From Methanosarcinales archaeon (GTDB lineage: Archaea; Halobacteriota; Methanosarcinia; Methanosarcinales; Methanocomedenaceae), in NCBI GenBank assembly GCA_013330355.1, contig DUIM01000021.1, forward strand, positions 1-7,779: a stretch of DNA of 7,779 nucleotides, in the 5' to 3' direction. The notes beneath the pieces were generated by a model that was not told the DNA's origin, did not search any database, and saw only the letters and a list, made by a program, of their open reading frames with translations. Below, one piece after another: positions 7,159 through 7,779 of the stretch. Within the stretch, counting starts at the first letter, position 1, and the number at the start of each line of letters is the position of its first letter. A program made the translations under genes and the position numbers.

Positions 7159-7779
7159 GGAATACAAGACTATCACTGAAATCTCAGGACCGCTTATTTT
7201 CCTGGAAAAGACCGAACCTGTAAGCTATGGTGAACTGGTAAACATCAACCTGCCCGATGGTACCACAAAGAGGGGACAGGTACTGGATACTTCCCATGAT
7301 AAAGTTGTCGTGCAGGTTTTCGAGGGTACAGGCGGCCTGAACAGGGAAAGCGGTGTCAGGTTCACAGGGGAGACTATTAAACTGGCTGTGTCCTCTGATA
7401 TGCTGGGCAGGATACTTTCAGGAAGTGGCGATCCTCTGGACGGCGGACCCCGTATCATTCCCGAAGACAGGCTGGACATCAACGGTGCAGCCATTAATCC
7501 TTATTCCCGGTTACCTCCCGAGGATTTCATCCAGACAGGTATCAGTACTATTGACGGTACAAATACACTGGTAAGGGGACAAAAGCTACCTATTTTCTCA
7601 GGTTCGGGTCTGCCCCATAATGAAATTGCCTTGCAGATCGCAAGGCAGGCGAAAGTGCCAGGCAGTGAAGAGGAGTTTGCTGTGGTCTTTGCGGCAATGG
7701 GTATAACCAATGAGGAAGCCCAGTATTTCATGGCCGACTTCGAGAGGACAGGTGCCCTTGAGCGGGCAGTGGTTTTCCT
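7151..7779 (+). CDS. atpB: A-type ATP synthase regulatory subunit B (partial, runs off the window)
   Basis: AtpB is the non-catalytic partner of AtpA in the A3B3 head. The first 209 codons are present and the frame is open to the window edge, so the truncation is only of the window. The N-terminus (M)[16 protein letters not shown] closely matches remembered Methanosarcina AtpB. Family segments follow: [19 protein letters not shown], the [18 protein letters not shown] block, [29 protein letters not shown], and [16 protein letters not shown]. In place of a P-loop it has SGSGLPHNE (150-158) without the Lys-Thr pair, as expected for a subunit that does not catalyse. The start is TTG at 7151, overlapping atpA by eight bases, and is supported by the strong SD and by homology; no in-frame ATG lies near. 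Subunit D is expected next, outside the window. Confidence 0.96.
   Translation, partial: MTKEYKTITEISGPLIFLEKTEPVSYGELVNINLPDGTTKRGQVLDTSHDKVVVQVFEGTGGLNRESGVRFTGETIKLAVSSDMLGRILSGSGDPLDGGPRIIPEDRLDINGAAINPYSRLPPEDFIQTGISTIDGTNTLVRGQKLPIFSGSGLPHNEIALQIARQAKVPGSEEEFAVVFAAMGITNEEAQYFMADFERTGALERAVVF

Noticed and set aside
7598..7624. Apparent loss of the P-loop Lys-Thr in AtpB
   Set aside because: This is normal for the non-catalytic B subunit and is not a defect.
7225..7731. Open frames on both strands (7225-7494 -, 7353-7574 +, 7501-7731 -) near the right edge
   Set aside because: They lie within the atpB frame from TTG 7151, which matches the B subunit throughout; the others are shadows.
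1..7779. CRISPR array, tRNA, rRNA, insertion sequence or phage genes
   Set aside because: I looked for regularly spaced repeats, tRNA-like T-loops, transposase-like frames and flanking inverted repeats and saw none beyond the edge repeat.

Overview
The window holds most of an archaeal A-type (A1AO) ATP synthase operon, read entirely on the + strand. The gene order is H-I-K-E-C-F-A-B. This order, the subunit sequences and the Shine-Dalgarno sites (GGTGAT and AGGTG types, complementary to the archaeal 16S 3' end) point to a euryarchaeon. From memory, the A, B and K subunits look most like those of Methanosarcinales (Methanosarcina and relatives, including ANME-2 / Methanoperedens-type lineages). 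The exact genus cannot be fixed from this window.

Layout. Bases 1-69 hold a short degenerate repeat built from about 10-base units. It forms an 11-bp inverted repeat and is followed by a run of six T. Bases 160-645 encode a 161-residue protein I do not recognise; it carries an Asp-rich loop (DxDxDGxID). Bases 646-917 are an AT-rich non-coding leader that should contain the operon promoter. The operon then runs as ahaH (918-1244), atpI (1237-3195), atpK (3196-3456), atpE (3487-4038), atpC (4048-5082), atpF (5084-5386), atpA (5377-7158) and atpB (from 7151, cut by the window edge).

How the genes work together. AtpA and AtpB form the catalytic headpiece. AtpF and AtpC belong to the central rotor axle, with the D subunit expected just beyond the right edge. 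AtpK forms the membrane rotor ring and AtpI the ion-channel stator. AtpH and AtpE form the peripheral stalks. The enzyme couples a transmembrane ion gradient to ATP synthesis. The genes are very tightly packed (overlaps of 8-10 bases, or gaps of 0-9), apart from one 30-base gap between atpK and atpE, which contains a small hairpin over the atpE ribosome binding site.

I see no new system here. The operon is standard and intact. The items worth a second look are the edge repeat, the unknown gene in front of the operon, the atpK-atpE hairpin, the SxxxE / ET ion-site pattern in AtpK, and the non-ATG overlapping starts of both catalytic subunits.
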